From: Hyphomicrobium_A sp965243865
Lineage (GTDB): Bacteria; Pseudomonadota; Alphaproteobacteria; Rhizobiales; Hyphomicrobiaceae
Assembly (NCBI RefSeq): GCF_965243865.1
Contig: NZ_OZ251603.1
Span: 2,914,001 to 2,978,000 of the forward strand
Direction of reading: 5' to 3'
Length of the DNA stretch: 64,000 nt
Shown: positions 52,152 through 61,088 of the stretch, in pieces
How the letters are laid out: each line of letters starts with the position of its first letter
Position numbering within the stretch: the first letter of the stretch is position 1
Notes under the pieces: generated by a model
Seen by the model: only the letters and a program-made list of their open reading frames with translations
The model's database searches: none
Told to the model about the DNA's origin: nothing
Translations under genes and position numbers: made by a program

Positions 52152-53714
52152 CTATTTTTTGCTAACCGGCAGCGTTGCCAGCACATGCCGGGCGGCATTT
52201 GCGCCGCCGAGAATGGCGCCCGTGTAGCCCCCGCAACCCGCGAATGCCGATGCCAGGAAAAGCCGGTCGATAGCCGTTCGCGGCGAGCGCACCTGGCCGC
52301 GCCAGATAGGCGCCTTCGGCGGCAGCGGTGCAAACCCGTAGACCGCGCCCTCGGGCGTTCCCAGATAGCTGTTCATCGTCACCGGCGTGCTGAAAACGCA
52401 ATTTGTCACGCTGCCGGCAAACCCCGGATAGGTTCGGTCGAGTGCGGCGATCAGTGCATCGCGCCAAGCGGACCGCTTTGCCTCATAAGCCTCTGGATCG
52501 AGGCCCCGCCAGTTGGCGATCCTGTCCACGCCGACCACTGAGACGGGATAGGGCGGCCCGCCGAGGCCGCTGTCCACTGCCGCATAGTTGACGACCGCCA
52601 GCGGGGGCAGCGCTTCGCCCGGCAGTCCCGCCAGGACATCGGAGCCGCGCCGATAATCGCTGAGCGTCCGCATCCATTCGGGCAGCAGCATGGTGGCATA
52701 CGAGTTGAGCCCGAACTGCTGCGGCCGCTCCGATACGCCGATGGTCGCCGAGAAAAGAGATATCGACAACGGCTGCTCGGCATAGGGCGCAAAAAAGCGC
52801 TGCCGCGTCGCATCCGGCAGCATCGCCGCCATAACCGAAGGCGCGGCATTGCCGACGACGACTCTTGCGCGCACCTCGACGCGATCGCCTTCACGCCCCT
52901 CGTGCACGACGCCGACCGGAAGCCCGTCGTTTCCGATCAGGATTTCGCTGACGGTCCGTCGCAGCAACAGCTCTCCGCCGGACGCCCTGAACGCCTTTGC
53001 AATCGCATTGCTGAGACGCTGCGATCCACCCTGAACATAGCGCCCGCCAGCGCCGATATAGCCGCCCTGTGCGACTGCAAATAGGATCCACCACAAGGTG
53101 TCGGGATCATCGTGCCAATAGAGAAGGTTTGCAGCCAGTGCGCACTTGGCACCCTCGTTGTCGCCGAATGCTGCCGAGAGCCGCTGCGACAGCGATTGCC
53201 GCCAGCCGCCGACCACCGGCATCGCCTTCATCAGGGCAGATAGCCCGGCCAGTGGATCGTCGAACGAGGCGCGCCCGCGGCTGAGTTGCCCGAGCCCGGT
53301 CGCAATTCGCTCCATCTCCGAGAGTATGTCGCCGATCCCTTCGCCGAGCGTCGGAAAGCGGTCGATCATCGCCGCCCGTGCGTTGGCAATGCCATCCGGC
53401 AGCGTAAACGGCGCACCGAGCGGCCCGCCTCGCACCTCGTACACCGAGCCCGTCGGCACCCACGTCACCTTGTCGAGCACGCCGATGTCGCTCAGCACGG
53501 CATGCTTGGGGTCGCTCGGATCATCCGGCGCGGACGTCTCGTGCAACGAGGCTTCGATCACCAGATCTCCGGCCTTGTACGTCGAGGCAGCTCCGCCGAC
53601 GCTGGTGTTGCGTTCGATGAGCAGCGTCTTGCAACCGGCCTTGGCCAGTTGCGCCCCAGCGGTCAGCCCGCCCAGGCCCGAGCCGATGATGATGACGTCA
53701 TAACTGTCGTTCAT
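52152..53714 (-). CDS. Phytoene-dehydrogenase-like FAD oxidoreductase
   Basis: The 520-residue protein has an N-terminal dinucleotide-binding fold (DVIIIGSGLGGLTAG at residues ~6-20) and a C-terminal FAD-closing motif (LFLASAFAGCGGYTGAILGG). It belongs to the CrtI / retinol-saturase class. No carotenoid synthesis genes are next to it, so the substrate may be a lipid or isoprenoid. It stands alone on the minus strand, downstream of the EAL gene. Confidence 0.82.
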   Translation of the reverse strand: MNDSYDVIIIGSGLGGLTAGAQLAKAGCKTLLIERNTSVGGAASTYKAGDLVIEASLHETSAPDDPSDPKHAVLSDIGVLDKVTWVPTGSVYEVRGGPLGAPFTLPDGIANARAAMIDRFPTLGEGIGDILSEMERIATGLGQLSRGRASFDDPLAGLSALMKAMPVVGGWRQSLSQRLSAAFGDNEGAKCALAANLLYWHDDPDTLWWILFAVAQGGYIGAGGRYVQGGSQRLSNAIAKAFRASGGELLLRRTVSEILIGNDGLPVGVVHEGREGDRVEVRARVVVGNAAPSVMAAMLPDATRQRFFAPYAEQPLSISLFSATIGVSERPQQFGLNSYATMLLPEWMRTLSDYRRGSDVLAGLPGEALPPLAVVNYAAVDSGLGGPPYPVSVVGVDRIANWRGLDPEAYEAKRSAWRDALIAALDRTYPGFAGSVTNCVFSTPVTMNSYLGTPEGAVYGFAPLPPKAPIWRGQVRSPRTAIDRLFLASAFAGCGGYTGAILGGANAARHVLATLPVSKK

Positions 53715-53814
53715 GCTGATCTAGGCGTCCCGTCCCGTTACCCCGTCGACCGGGCCAGCTAATCGGTCGATCAACCCAAGTCGAGCAATTTGCTGCTTGG
53801 CAAAGCCGATTGTT

Positions 53815-56025
53815 TCAACTTGCCACGGCTCTGTTGGTCTGATGCGAGGCGATGAATGCAATCATCTCCGCGGCAGTCAATGGACGAGAGAACAAGAATC
53901 CCTGCAGCTGGTGGCAGCCTGCCGCCTGCAGCCAGCGCCGCTGTTCCTCGGTCTCGACGCCTTCCGCGGTGATGGTCAGGTCGAGGTCCTGCCCCAGCTT
54001 GATGATCGATGCCAGTACCACCGAGCTGCCCCTCGGATCACCGGCGCCATCTATGAAGCTGCGGTCGATCTTGAGCTTGTCGAAGCCGAAGCGTCGCAGA
54101 TATTGCAGGCTCGAGTAGCCGGTTCCAAAGTCGTCCAGCGCCACCCGCACGCCGAGCCCCTGCAGTCCGCGCATCTGCTCGTTGGCACGCTTCTCATCGG
54201 TGAGCAGCACGCTTTCCGTAATCTCGATCTCCAGCCTGTGCGCCGGCATTCGGCTCTCGATGAGGGCCTTTCGTACCACATCCACCACATCGCCGTGGTG
54301 GATCTGCGAGGCCGACACGTTGACGGCAACCGACACGTCCGGCCATGCCTTGCAATCGTTCACCGCGCGGCGCAACACCAACCCTCCGATGGCCTGAATG
54401 AGCCCGGTTTCCTCGGCCAGCGGTATGAAGATGTCCGGGGAAATCGCCCCGAAATCCGGATCGGTCCAGCGCGCCAGCGCCTCGACAGCGAGCACGCGCT
54501 TACCGCTCGCATCCATCAGCGGCTGATAGACGACTTCGATTGCCTCGTCGGCGACAGCAGCCCGCAGCGCTGTCTCGAGCATGAGCCGATAGGTGACTTC
54601 CGCATCCATGTCCGGCGCAAAGGCAACCGCGACGCTATCGGATTCCTCCTTCGCCTTGCCAACCGCCAGCTCGGCCCTGCGCATCAGCTCGTCGCCGGTG
54701 TCGCCGTCACGCAAACCCAGGGCGTAGCCGACAGACGCTGATACGAATACCCGGGTGCCACCGACGTCGAATGGTTCGGTAAGCTCTTCAATGACCCTAC
54801 TTGCGAGCTGGGTGACGCCGGTATTGCTGACGCCGGGTGCCACAATCGCGAAACTGTCGCCGTCAGGCCGCACGACGAGGCAGTCGTCACCTACAAGGCC
54901 TTCCAGACGGCGCGCGCATGCCTTCAATACGCTGTCGCCGATGGCATGGCCGAACGCGTCGTTGATCCCTTTGAAATGATCGAGGTCGACTGACACGACC
55001 GCCACCGTCGAGCTGTTTTCCCGGGCTGCATCCAGCATGAGCCCGAGCCGCTCGCGCAGGGCCACGCGGTTGGGAAGATCGGTCAGAGCATCAGTGCGGG
55101 CGGCACGCGTTGCATCCTGCTCGCTCTCGAGGATGCGCCGCAGTTGCCGCTTTCCCCACACGATAAGCAGATACGTCAGCAATGCGATGGGCAGCAGGGC
55201 TAAGAGCAGCCCAGGAGCCGCCCGCAGCATGAAATCCAGCCCCGGCCTGTCCTTGGCCCATGCGAGCGTGCCGACAATCGCGCCGTTGGCGGCTCGCACG
55301 ACCTCCGTATCGGAGCCTCTCGGTGTATCACTGTTGACCCATCTGAGATCGTGAAAGCCGAAGTTGTCGCCGAGCTGTTTCGTAAACGCCGTGTCGATGT
55401 CCTCGATCGCGACGAGCAGGTATGGACGTGCTTCGATCTGGTCGGGGGGCGCGTGGTCGGGGACGATCGTCGAGACCACGACAGTCGTCGGACGCCCGTC
55501 GATAGACCGGACGTCGGCAACGGCGCGGTGATGCACCTTGTACCCTTGGCCCAGTGAAATCTCTGTATTGAGGACGTTGTCGGCGGGAAGATTAGGCGAA
55601 CGGGCCCGCATTGCCGCGACAAGGTCGCTCAGGCCCGGGGCAATCTTGGCGTAATCCGACGGGATATCCGGATTTTGAGCATCGAACCCGAAGACCGGCT
55701 TGTCGTCGCTCGACAGGACATAGATCCGGTCGTAGCCCAGCAGCTGGTTGAGATACGTGCCATAATATTTGTGCAGCCACGGCAGATCCTCCGCGTGCAC
55801 CTTCTCATAGCCCTCGTTCCACACGGACTGCACGCGCAGTTCGCGCGCCAGGGACAGGCCGAACTGGTCGATGGCCTGCTCGATTGTGACCCGCTGACGC
55901 TCGAGCGCGAGGCTATCGACCTCCCGGGCACCGATGGCGAGGGAAGCCAATACGACGCCGAACGCCGCGGCAGCGAGTGCCACGATCGGTAGGGTCACAA
56001 AAGTTGTGTTTCGTCTTCGCTGCAA
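53815..56025 (-). CDS. Cyclic-di-GMP phosphodiesterase candidate: CHASE4-like, degenerate GGDEF, EAL
   Basis: The 736-residue membrane protein has a first helix at about residues 10-33. A periplasmic domain of ~235 residues resembles CHASE4 (ELRVQSVWNEGYEKVH; WLHKYYGTYLNQLLGYDRIYV), and a second helix lies near 268-290. The diguanylate cyclase site reads DGDSF (388-392) in place of GGDEF, so cyclase activity is doubtful. The EAL domain (515-517) keeps DDFGTGYSSL and KIDRSF. It is probably a sensor-driven phosphodiesterase. Confidence 0.9.
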   Translation of the reverse strand: MQRRRNTTFVTLPIVALAAAAFGVVLASLAIGAREVDSLALERQRVTIEQAIDQFGLSLARELRVQSVWNEGYEKVHAEDLPWLHKYYGTYLNQLLGYDRIYVLSSDDKPVFGFDAQNPDIPSDYAKIAPGLSDLVAAMRARSPNLPADNVLNTEISLGQGYKVHHRAVADVRSIDGRPTTVVVSTIVPDHAPPDQIEARPYLLVAIEDIDTAFTKQLGDNFGFHDLRWVNSDTPRGSDTEVVRAANGAIVGTLAWAKDRPGLDFMLRAAPGLLLALLPIALLTYLLIVWGKRQLRRILESEQDATRAARTDALTDLPNRVALRERLGLMLDAARENSSTVAVVSVDLDHFKGINDAFGHAIGDSVLKACARRLEGLVGDDCLVVRPDGDSFAIVAPGVSNTGVTQLASRVIEELTEPFDVGGTRVFVSASVGYALGLRDGDTGDELMRRAELAVGKAKEESDSVAVAFAPDMDAEVTYRLMLETALRAAVADEAIEVVYQPLMDASGKRVLAVEALARWTDPDFGAISPDIFIPLAEETGLIQAIGGLVLRRAVNDCKAWPDVSVAVNVSASQIHHGDVVDVVRKALIESRMPAHRLEIEITESVLLTDEKRANEQMRGLQGLGVRVALDDFGTGYSSLQYLRRFGFDKLKIDRSFIDGAGDPRGSSVVLASIIKLGQDLDLTITAEGVETEEQRRWLQAAGCHQLQGFLFSRPLTAAEMIAFIASHQTNRAVAS

Positions 56026-56180
56026 TCGTTCACCCGCCGACGGCTTTATCGGCTATCTGGTGAGTAGGATTGCTATAAGGCACTGAAGAGTCAGTAAGTT
56101 CCGGACAATTGTTGCATTCGCAGTGACCGGTTTGTTAACGGCAGGCGCGCTGCGACTCCAAACGGGACAATGCTCAGCGA

Positions 56181-57224
56181 CTAGGGCCGCCACGCCTCTT
56201 TATTGCCCGGCTGCGATTCCTCAGCGTCCTGCTTTTTGCCGCGGTCGATTTCCCGCGCCAAGGCAAACAGCGCTTCCCGCACACCGCTGCCCGACACCGC
56301 CGAGAGCACCAGCGGCTTCTTCCTCGCAGCTTTCTTCAGTGCCTCGACCTGCTCGGCCAGCGTGGCCTCGTCGATCGCGTCGCACTTCGACAGCGCCACG
56401 ATCTCCTTCTTTTTGTCGAGCCCGCCACCGTAGGCCTTCAACTCGCGCCGCACGGTGCGATAGGCCTCCGCCACGTCCGGCTCTGTCGCGTCGACGAGAT
56501 GCAGCAGAACCTTGGTGCGCTCGACATGGCCGAGGAAGCGCGTGCCGATGCCGGCACCTTCGCTCGCCCCTTCGATCAATCCGGGAATGTCTGCCAGCAC
56601 AAAATCGAAATCGCCCGCACGCACCACCCCGAGGTTGGGATGCAGCGTCGTGAACGGATAGGCCGCGATCTTCGGTTTCGCCGCGCTCACCGCCGCGAGG
56701 AACGTCGATTTACCCGCGTTCGGCATGCCGACGATGCCCGCATCCGCGATCAGCTTCAGCCGCAGCCAGATCGTCAGTTCCTCGGCCGGCTGGCCGGGAT
56801 TGACGCGGCGCGGCGCCTGATTGGTCGACGACTTGAAGTGTGCGTTGCCGAAGCCCCCGTTGCCGCCGCGCGCCAGCAGCGCGCGCTGTCCCGGCTTCTC
56901 GAGATCGGCAAGCAGCGTCTCCTGGTCTTCGGCATAGATCTCCGTGCCCGGCGGTACCTTGAGGATGCAGTCATCGCCGTTGGCACCCGCCCGGTTGCGG
57001 CCGGCGCCATTGCCGCCGCGCTTCGCCTTGAAATGCTGCTGGTAGCGATAGTCGATCAGCGTGTTGAGATTGTCGACGCACTCCGCCCACACGTCCCCGC
57101 CCCGGCCGCCATCGCCGCCGTCGGGGCCGCCGTACTCGATGAACTTCTCGCGCCGGAAGCTCAGGCTGCCGTTACCGCCTGCTCCCGATGCAATGTAGAT
57201 CTTCGCCTGGTCGAGAAATTTCAT
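56181..57224 (-). CDS. obgE: Obg (CgtA), ribosome-associated GTPase
   Basis: Obg is an essential GTPase in 50S assembly and stress control. The 347-residue product has the glycine-rich N-terminal Obg fold (SGAGGNGSLSFRREKF) and the GTPase domain with GMPNAGKSTF near residue 165. There is a short acidic C-terminal end. It overlaps the GNAT gene by ATGA. proB would be expected next; here seven kilobases intervene. Confidence 0.97.
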   Translation of the reverse strand: MKFLDQAKIYIASGAGGNGSLSFRREKFIEYGGPDGGDGGRGGDVWAECVDNLNTLIDYRYQQHFKAKRGGNGAGRNRAGANGDDCILKVPPGTEIYAEDQETLLADLEKPGQRALLARGGNGGFGNAHFKSSTNQAPRRVNPGQPAEELTIWLRLKLIADAGIVGMPNAGKSTFLAAVSAAKPKIAAYPFTTLHPNLGVVRAGDFDFVLADIPGLIEGASEGAGIGTRFLGHVERTKVLLHLVDATEPDVAEAYRTVRRELKAYGGGLDKKKEIVALSKCDAIDEATLAEQVEALKKAARKKPLVLSAVSGSGVREALFALAREIDRGKKQDAEESQPGNKEAWRP

Positions 57225-57745
57225 CGCTCACCACCTCGCCAAAGGCGACCGAGCCACGGCCGCCGGCGTATATATCGGATCGTCGGCACTTCGCTTTTGC
57301 GCGCTTCGCACCACTGCTGGTCGCTGCCGACGCGTCGGAAACCCAGTTTCTTGATAACGCGTGCCGACGCTGAATTATCTATGAAGTGGCCACAGGTCAG
57401 CTTTTTGAAGCCGGCTTGCCCGAAGCAGAACTCCATCAGCGCGCTCGCCGCTTCCGTGGCGTAACCGTTGCCCCACCAGGGCTTGCCGATCCAATAGCCG
57501 ATTTCGGCCTGTTCGGCATCACGCTGGATGTAGCCTACCGCGCCGATCAACTCCCCGTCCCGTTCTACCGCGCGCACGAACTCGTCGCTCTCGATGGACG
57601 AGATCCACTGGTCTGCATCGACGAGCGAATAGGGATGTGGGATGCGCGCTGTCATGCGCGCGATGTCCCAGTCGCCTGCCAGCACCGCAATGCGGCTCGC
57701 GTCGCGCGCGTCGATCGGTCGATAAGTCAAACGTTGCGAGCGCAT
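57221..57745 (-). CDS. GNAT family acetyltransferase, RimJ/RimL type
   Basis: The 174-residue protein has an acetyl-CoA-binding core with GKPWWGNGYATEAASALMEF and the late DNSASARVIKKLGFRRVG typical of ribosomal-protein or amino-acid N-acetyltransferases. It sits between rpmA and obg, a common place for a GNAT gene in Rhizobiales. The acceptor is unknown. Confidence 0.9.
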   Translation of the reverse strand: MRSQRLTYRPIDARDASRIAVLAGDWDIARMTARIPHPYSLVDADQWISSIESDEFVRAVERDGELIGAVGYIQRDAEQAEIGYWIGKPWWGNGYATEAASALMEFCFGQAGFKKLTCGHFIDNSASARVIKKLGFRRVGSDQQWCEARKSEVPTIRYIRRRPWLGRLWRGGER

Positions 57746-57803
57746 GGCGCCGCGCGCTCCGGTCCTGCTGTCGGCCTGCCCCTGAGGCTACCGTTCTGCC
57801 ACG

Positions 57804-57832
57804 AAAAAGGGGGATGCCGCGACATCCCCCTT
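57804..57832 (-). terminator. Rho-independent terminator after rpmA
   Basis: On the minus strand AAGGGGGATG pairs with CATCCCCCTT around a six-base loop, followed by a run of T (AAAAA at 57804-57808 on the plus strand). It lies about 30 bases past the rpmA stop, separating the ribosomal protein genes from the GNAT-obg pair. Confidence 0.9.
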
Positions 57833-57860
57833 GGAATTTCCTGAACGTCGGGAGGTTGTG

Positions 57861-58133
57861 CTACTCGGCAGCGACGGCCTCGCCCTCGCGCACCGAGACG
57901 TAAACCCTGCCGTTGCTCTTGGTCTTGAATTCGACGCTGCCCTCGACCACCGCGAAGATGGTGTGGTCGGTGCCCATGCCGACACCCGTGCCCGGATGCC
58001 ACTGCGTGCCGCGCTGGCGCACCAGGATATTGCCGGGGATGACGTGCTCGCCGCCGAAGCGCTTCACGCCGAGGCGCTTACTATGCGAGTCGCGGCCGTT
58101 CTTAGTTGAGCCGCCAGCTTTCTTTTGTGCCAT
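57861..58133 (-). CDS. rpmA: Ribosomal protein L27
   Basis: L27 is a 50S protein near the peptidyl-transferase centre. The 90-residue product begins MAQKKAGGSTKNGRDSHSKR, a standard alphaproteobacterial L27 N terminus, followed by RQRGTQWHPG and VGMGTDHTIFA. It follows rplU by 34 bases. Confidence 0.98.
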   Translation of the reverse strand: MAQKKAGGSTKNGRDSHSKRLGVKRFGGEHVIPGNILVRQRGTQWHPGTGVGMGTDHTIFAVVEGSVEFKTKSNGRVYVSVREGEAVAAE

Positions 58134-58167
58134 TGGTCAGTACCTCAGGTTTGGTTCAGGCGGCCGC

Positions 58168-58479
58168 TTAGGCGCCAACGATGCTCTTGATGCGGACCTT
58201 GACGAGGTCCTGACGATGACCGCGCTTGCGGCGTGAATTCTTGCGGCGGCGCTTCTTGAAGGAGATGACCTTCGGGCCGCGGGTTGCCTCGACGAACTCG
58301 CCGACGACCTTCGCGCCGGAGATGAACGGGCTACCGATCTTGGGGTTGTCGCCGCCGATCATGAGGACTTCGGCGAACTCCACGTTCGACCCGGCCTCAC
58401 CGGCGATCTTCTCGATGGTAATGACGTCGTCAGCAGCAACACGATACTGCTTGCCGCCCGTCTTGATGACAGCGTACAT
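58168..58479 (-). CDS. rplU: Ribosomal protein L21
   Basis: L21 is a 50S protein that binds 23S rRNA. The 103-residue product starts MYAVIKTGGKQYRVAADDVI and ends with the basic stretch KKRRRKNSRRKRGHRQ then KIKSI-type residues. It leads the rplU-rpmA pair. Confidence 0.98.
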   Translation of the reverse strand: MYAVIKTGGKQYRVAADDVITIEKIAGEAGSNVEFAEVLMIGGDNPKIGSPFISGAKVVGEFVEATRGPKVISFKKRRRKNSRRKRGHRQDLVKVRIKSIVGA

Positions 58480-58499
58480 GGCAATTCCCTTGCGTTACC

Positions 58500-58529
58500 G
58501 CGCCCTGTGGCGCCGCAGTCGAGCTGCGG
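58500..58529 (-). promoter_or_regulatory. Tandem hairpins in the rplU leader
   Basis: Reading along the minus strand, CCGCAG and CTGCGG form a six-base stem, followed directly by GCGCC/GGCGC with a four-base loop, ending 20 bases before the rplU start. Two adjacent small hairpins at this place suggest an autoregulatory r-protein leader, but I cannot match it to a known one. Confidence 0.35.
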
Positions 58530-58764
58530 ACTTCTATGGATCACCTCATTTAAGGGCGATCAGGCCTCGGGCAGCGCATTGCGCGCCCCCTGTGAAGGGA
58601 GCGCGAGAAGGCGGGTTTATCGTCGAAGCCCCGTAACTTGTCAATTGGGCAGGCGCCTTGGCCGGGCGTTCGGGGTCGGCCGCTTTCCAGGCCGCCAAGC
58701 TCGCCCCGGCGTCACCATATAGCCGAAGGGGGCTGGCACAATCATGGGGCCCCGAAGGAGGGCA

Positions 58765-59769
58765 ATGCAACCCATGCAGTCCATTCCCGTCCACGATACC
58801 GGACCGGCGTTCCCCCTCGAAACCCTGGAGCTCGAGCCGGCCCGTGCCCACGCGCTGATGGACGGTGCAACCGAAGGCGTGCCCCGCCGATTGTTGCGCA
58901 CGCTCGACGCCGTCTCGCGCCGCTGGCTCGCCAAGCAGGACAGCACGTATCTACCCGAGATCGACGCCATCGCCGCCCGCCTCGGCCGCCCGGGCGCCTA
59001 CTTTCTCTCCGTCAACTACGAGTGGGGCTGCACCTGCCGCGTGGCGCCTTCACCTGATGGCACGAGTGCCCGCCTCGTTCGCGTGCTCGATTGGATCACG
59101 TATGGCCTCGGCCGCTATGTGATCGCCGCCCGCGTCGCCGGTGCAGCGGGTCCATTCGTGACGCTCACTTGGCCGGGATACACGGGCGTCCTGCAAGGAA
59201 TGGCGCCGGGCCGCTTCTCCGCCGCACTCAATCAAGCCCCGATGCGCCATCGCGTCGGCCATTATCATATCGACTGGGCAATCAACCGCCATCGGGTCTG
59301 GCGCATGCGCCACGTCACCGCCGCGCATCTGCTGCGCGAAGTGTTCGAGACGGCACCCTCGTTCGCCGCGGCAAAGGAGATGCTGGCAAACCGCCCGATC
59401 TCCGCCCCCGCGATCTTTTCTCTCGCCGGCATCAAGCCATCCGAAACCGCAGTCATCGAGCGCACCGAGACCGAAGCTCACGTGCACGAGGGCGGCAACA
59501 CCATCGCCAACCACTGGCAGGCGCCCGGATGGCGCGGCCACACGCGCGGTGTCGACAGCGCTGGGCGCGCTTGTCAGATGCATTCCGTGCCGACCGAACT
59601 CGACCCGGACTTCCCCTGGCTGACGCGCCCGATCCTCAACTGGAACACGCGCCTCGCCATGGTCGCGGACGCATCGGAGGGCCGGCTCGTCGCCCGCGGC
59701 TACGAGGTGATCGGCCACACCGCCGCTCCCGCAACGGCACCCCTCCAGCTTTCCTGTCCTCCCCTTTGA
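58765..59769 (+). CDS. Ntn-hydrolase-like protein related to acid ceramidase/NAAA
   Basis: The 334-residue protein resembles acid ceramidase / N-acylethanolamine amidase / choloylglycine hydrolase enzymes. The block WGCTCRV (Cys 89) to LDW about 20 residues later matches the CTS ... NMDW spacing of that family, and GYTGVLQGMAPGRFSAALN follows. Cys 89 would be the nucleophile, exposed by loss of an N-terminal pro-segment. These enzymes cut amide bonds of acylated amines. AAGGAGGG lies upstream of the ATG at 58765. Confidence 0.75.
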   Translation: MQPMQSIPVHDTGPAFPLETLELEPARAHALMDGATEGVPRRLLRTLDAVSRRWLAKQDSTYLPEIDAIAARLGRPGAYFLSVNYEWGCTCRVAPSPDGTSARLVRVLDWITYGLGRYVIAARVAGAAGPFVTLTWPGYTGVLQGMAPGRFSAALNQAPMRHRVGHYHIDWAINRHRVWRMRHVTAAHLLREVFETAPSFAAAKEMLANRPISAPAIFSLAGIKPSETAVIERTETEAHVHEGGNTIANHWQAPGWRGHTRGVDSAGRACQMHSVPTELDPDFPWLTRPILNWNTRLAMVADASEGRLVARGYEVIGHTAAPATAPLQLSCPPL

Positions 59770-59792
59770 CAAGGTAGGGACAGGGAGGCGAT

Positions 59793-61046
59793 TCAGCGCC
59801 GCAGCACCTCCGCCGTTACATCCAGCGCTCGCGTGATCTCGTCTGGCGTGAAGTCCGCCGTTAGAAAGAACCGCAGCCGCGCCGCATTCACCGGCACGCC
59901 TGGCGCCATGATCAGCGAAGCGTTGATCCCGCGCTCGAGCACGGACGTTACCGCCTTCGCCGCCCGCGTTGTCGCGCCGACCATCACCGGCAGCATACCG
60001 ATGCCGACCGCACGCCCGGTATCGAGGCCGCGCAGCTTGGCTTCGCGCAGGAAGTAGGCGCCGTTGGCATGCAGCCGTGCCACCCGATGTGGCTCTCGCT
60101 TGACGACGCGCAACGCGGCGAGCGCTGCCGCCGTCATGCTCGGCGGCAGGCCGACCGAGAAAACGAACCCCGGAGCCGAATAGCGCAACGCCTGGATCAG
60201 ATCGGCGCTTCCTGCGATATAGCCGCCGCATGAGGCATACGCTTTGCTCAGCGTGCCCATCCAGATGTCGACCTTGTCGCCCGCGACGCCGCAGTGCTCG
60301 GCGAGCCCCGCGCCGGTCCCGCCCAGCACACCGCACCCATGCGCGTCGTCGACCATCAGCCACGCGCCATAGCGTTCCTTCAGTTCGATCACGCGGAGAA
60401 GATCGGGAATGTCACCTTCCGTCGAATAGAGCCCCTCGATGACGACGAGCGCATTTTTGTACTTCGTGCGCTCCTCGCGCAGAATGCGTTCGAGCTGGTC
60501 GAGCCGATTGTGCTTGAAGCTCATTGTCGTGGCGCTCGACAGGCGCATGCCGACCACGGCGCTGTTGTGTACGAACTCGTCATGCACGATGAGATCGTCG
60601 GCCGTCATGATCGTGCCGATCGTCGAGACGTTGGCCGCATGGCCGCTGACGAACACAAGCGCCGCATCGACGCCGATCGTCGCCGCAATCTCATTCTCCA
60701 ACTCGCGATGCAGGGGCGTGTCGCCCGACACCATCCGGCTCGCCGACACCGACGTTCCATAAGTGTCGATCGCATCCTTCGACGCTGCGACCAGTTCAGG
60801 GTGCTGGCTGAGGCCGAGATAGTCGCACCATGCGAAATTCAGCACCGGCTTGCCATCGATCAGCGTGTGCCGCCCCTGCAGTCCCTCGGTCGACCGGAAG
60901 AAGGGGTTCTTGATCCCCAGTAGCGCGCCGAGGTTCTCGTGCTGCCGTATCGCCTTGTATTCCGGCAGCGCCGAAAATGGGCTGGCGACGAGATCGTAGT
61001 CGAGCTTGGCGCGCAGCTTGTTGAGCGCCTGAGGCATGATGTTCAT
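59793..61046 (-). CDS. Alpha-oxoamine synthase family PLP enzyme
   Basis: The family joins an acyl thioester to an amino acid with loss of CO2 (BioF, KBL, ALAS, serine palmitoyltransferase). The 417-residue product has the PLP lysine at Lys 268 in GTLSKAYASCGGY, VDDAH at residues 232-236, and His 136 in SGHAANVSTIG. The N terminus does not match alphaproteobacterial ALAS, so I do not call it hemA; serine palmitoyltransferase or a BioF-like enzyme is possible. GAGGAG lies upstream of the ATG. Confidence 0.82.
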   Translation of the reverse strand: MNIMPQALNKLRAKLDYDLVASPFSALPEYKAIRQHENLGALLGIKNPFFRSTEGLQGRHTLIDGKPVLNFAWCDYLGLSQHPELVAASKDAIDTYGTSVSASRMVSGDTPLHRELENEIAATIGVDAALVFVSGHAANVSTIGTIMTADDLIVHDEFVHNSAVVGMRLSSATTMSFKHNRLDQLERILREERTKYKNALVVIEGLYSTEGDIPDLLRVIELKERYGAWLMVDDAHGCGVLGGTGAGLAEHCGVAGDKVDIWMGTLSKAYASCGGYIAGSADLIQALRYSAPGFVFSVGLPPSMTAAALAALRVVKREPHRVARLHANGAYFLREAKLRGLDTGRAVGIGMLPVMVGATTRAAKAVTSVLERGINASLIMAPGVPVNAARLRFFLTADFTPDEITRALDVTAEVLRR

Positions 61047-61088
61047 GGCAATACTCCTCGCGACACGCGTCCTGCGCGCGCTCGTTGA

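Noticed and set aside
53746..53770. Terminator between the EAL gene and the flavoprotein gene
   Set aside because: TCGACCG and CGGTCGA can pair, but the stem is short with an 11-base loop and no T-run; not strong enough to list.
40068..58479. Genomic island with mobile elements
   Set aside because: The accessory stretches show no integrase, transposase, tRNA or direct repeats, and GC content looks like the rest of the window.
59050..60363. 437-residue minus-strand frame across the Ntn hydrolase and synthase ends
   Set aside because: It runs across the convergent ends of two well-supported genes and has shadow composition.
59793..61046. Call of 5-aminolevulinate synthase (hemA) for the oxoamine synthase
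   Set aside because: The N terminus and several family positions do not match alphaproteobacterial ALAS; only the general family is supported.
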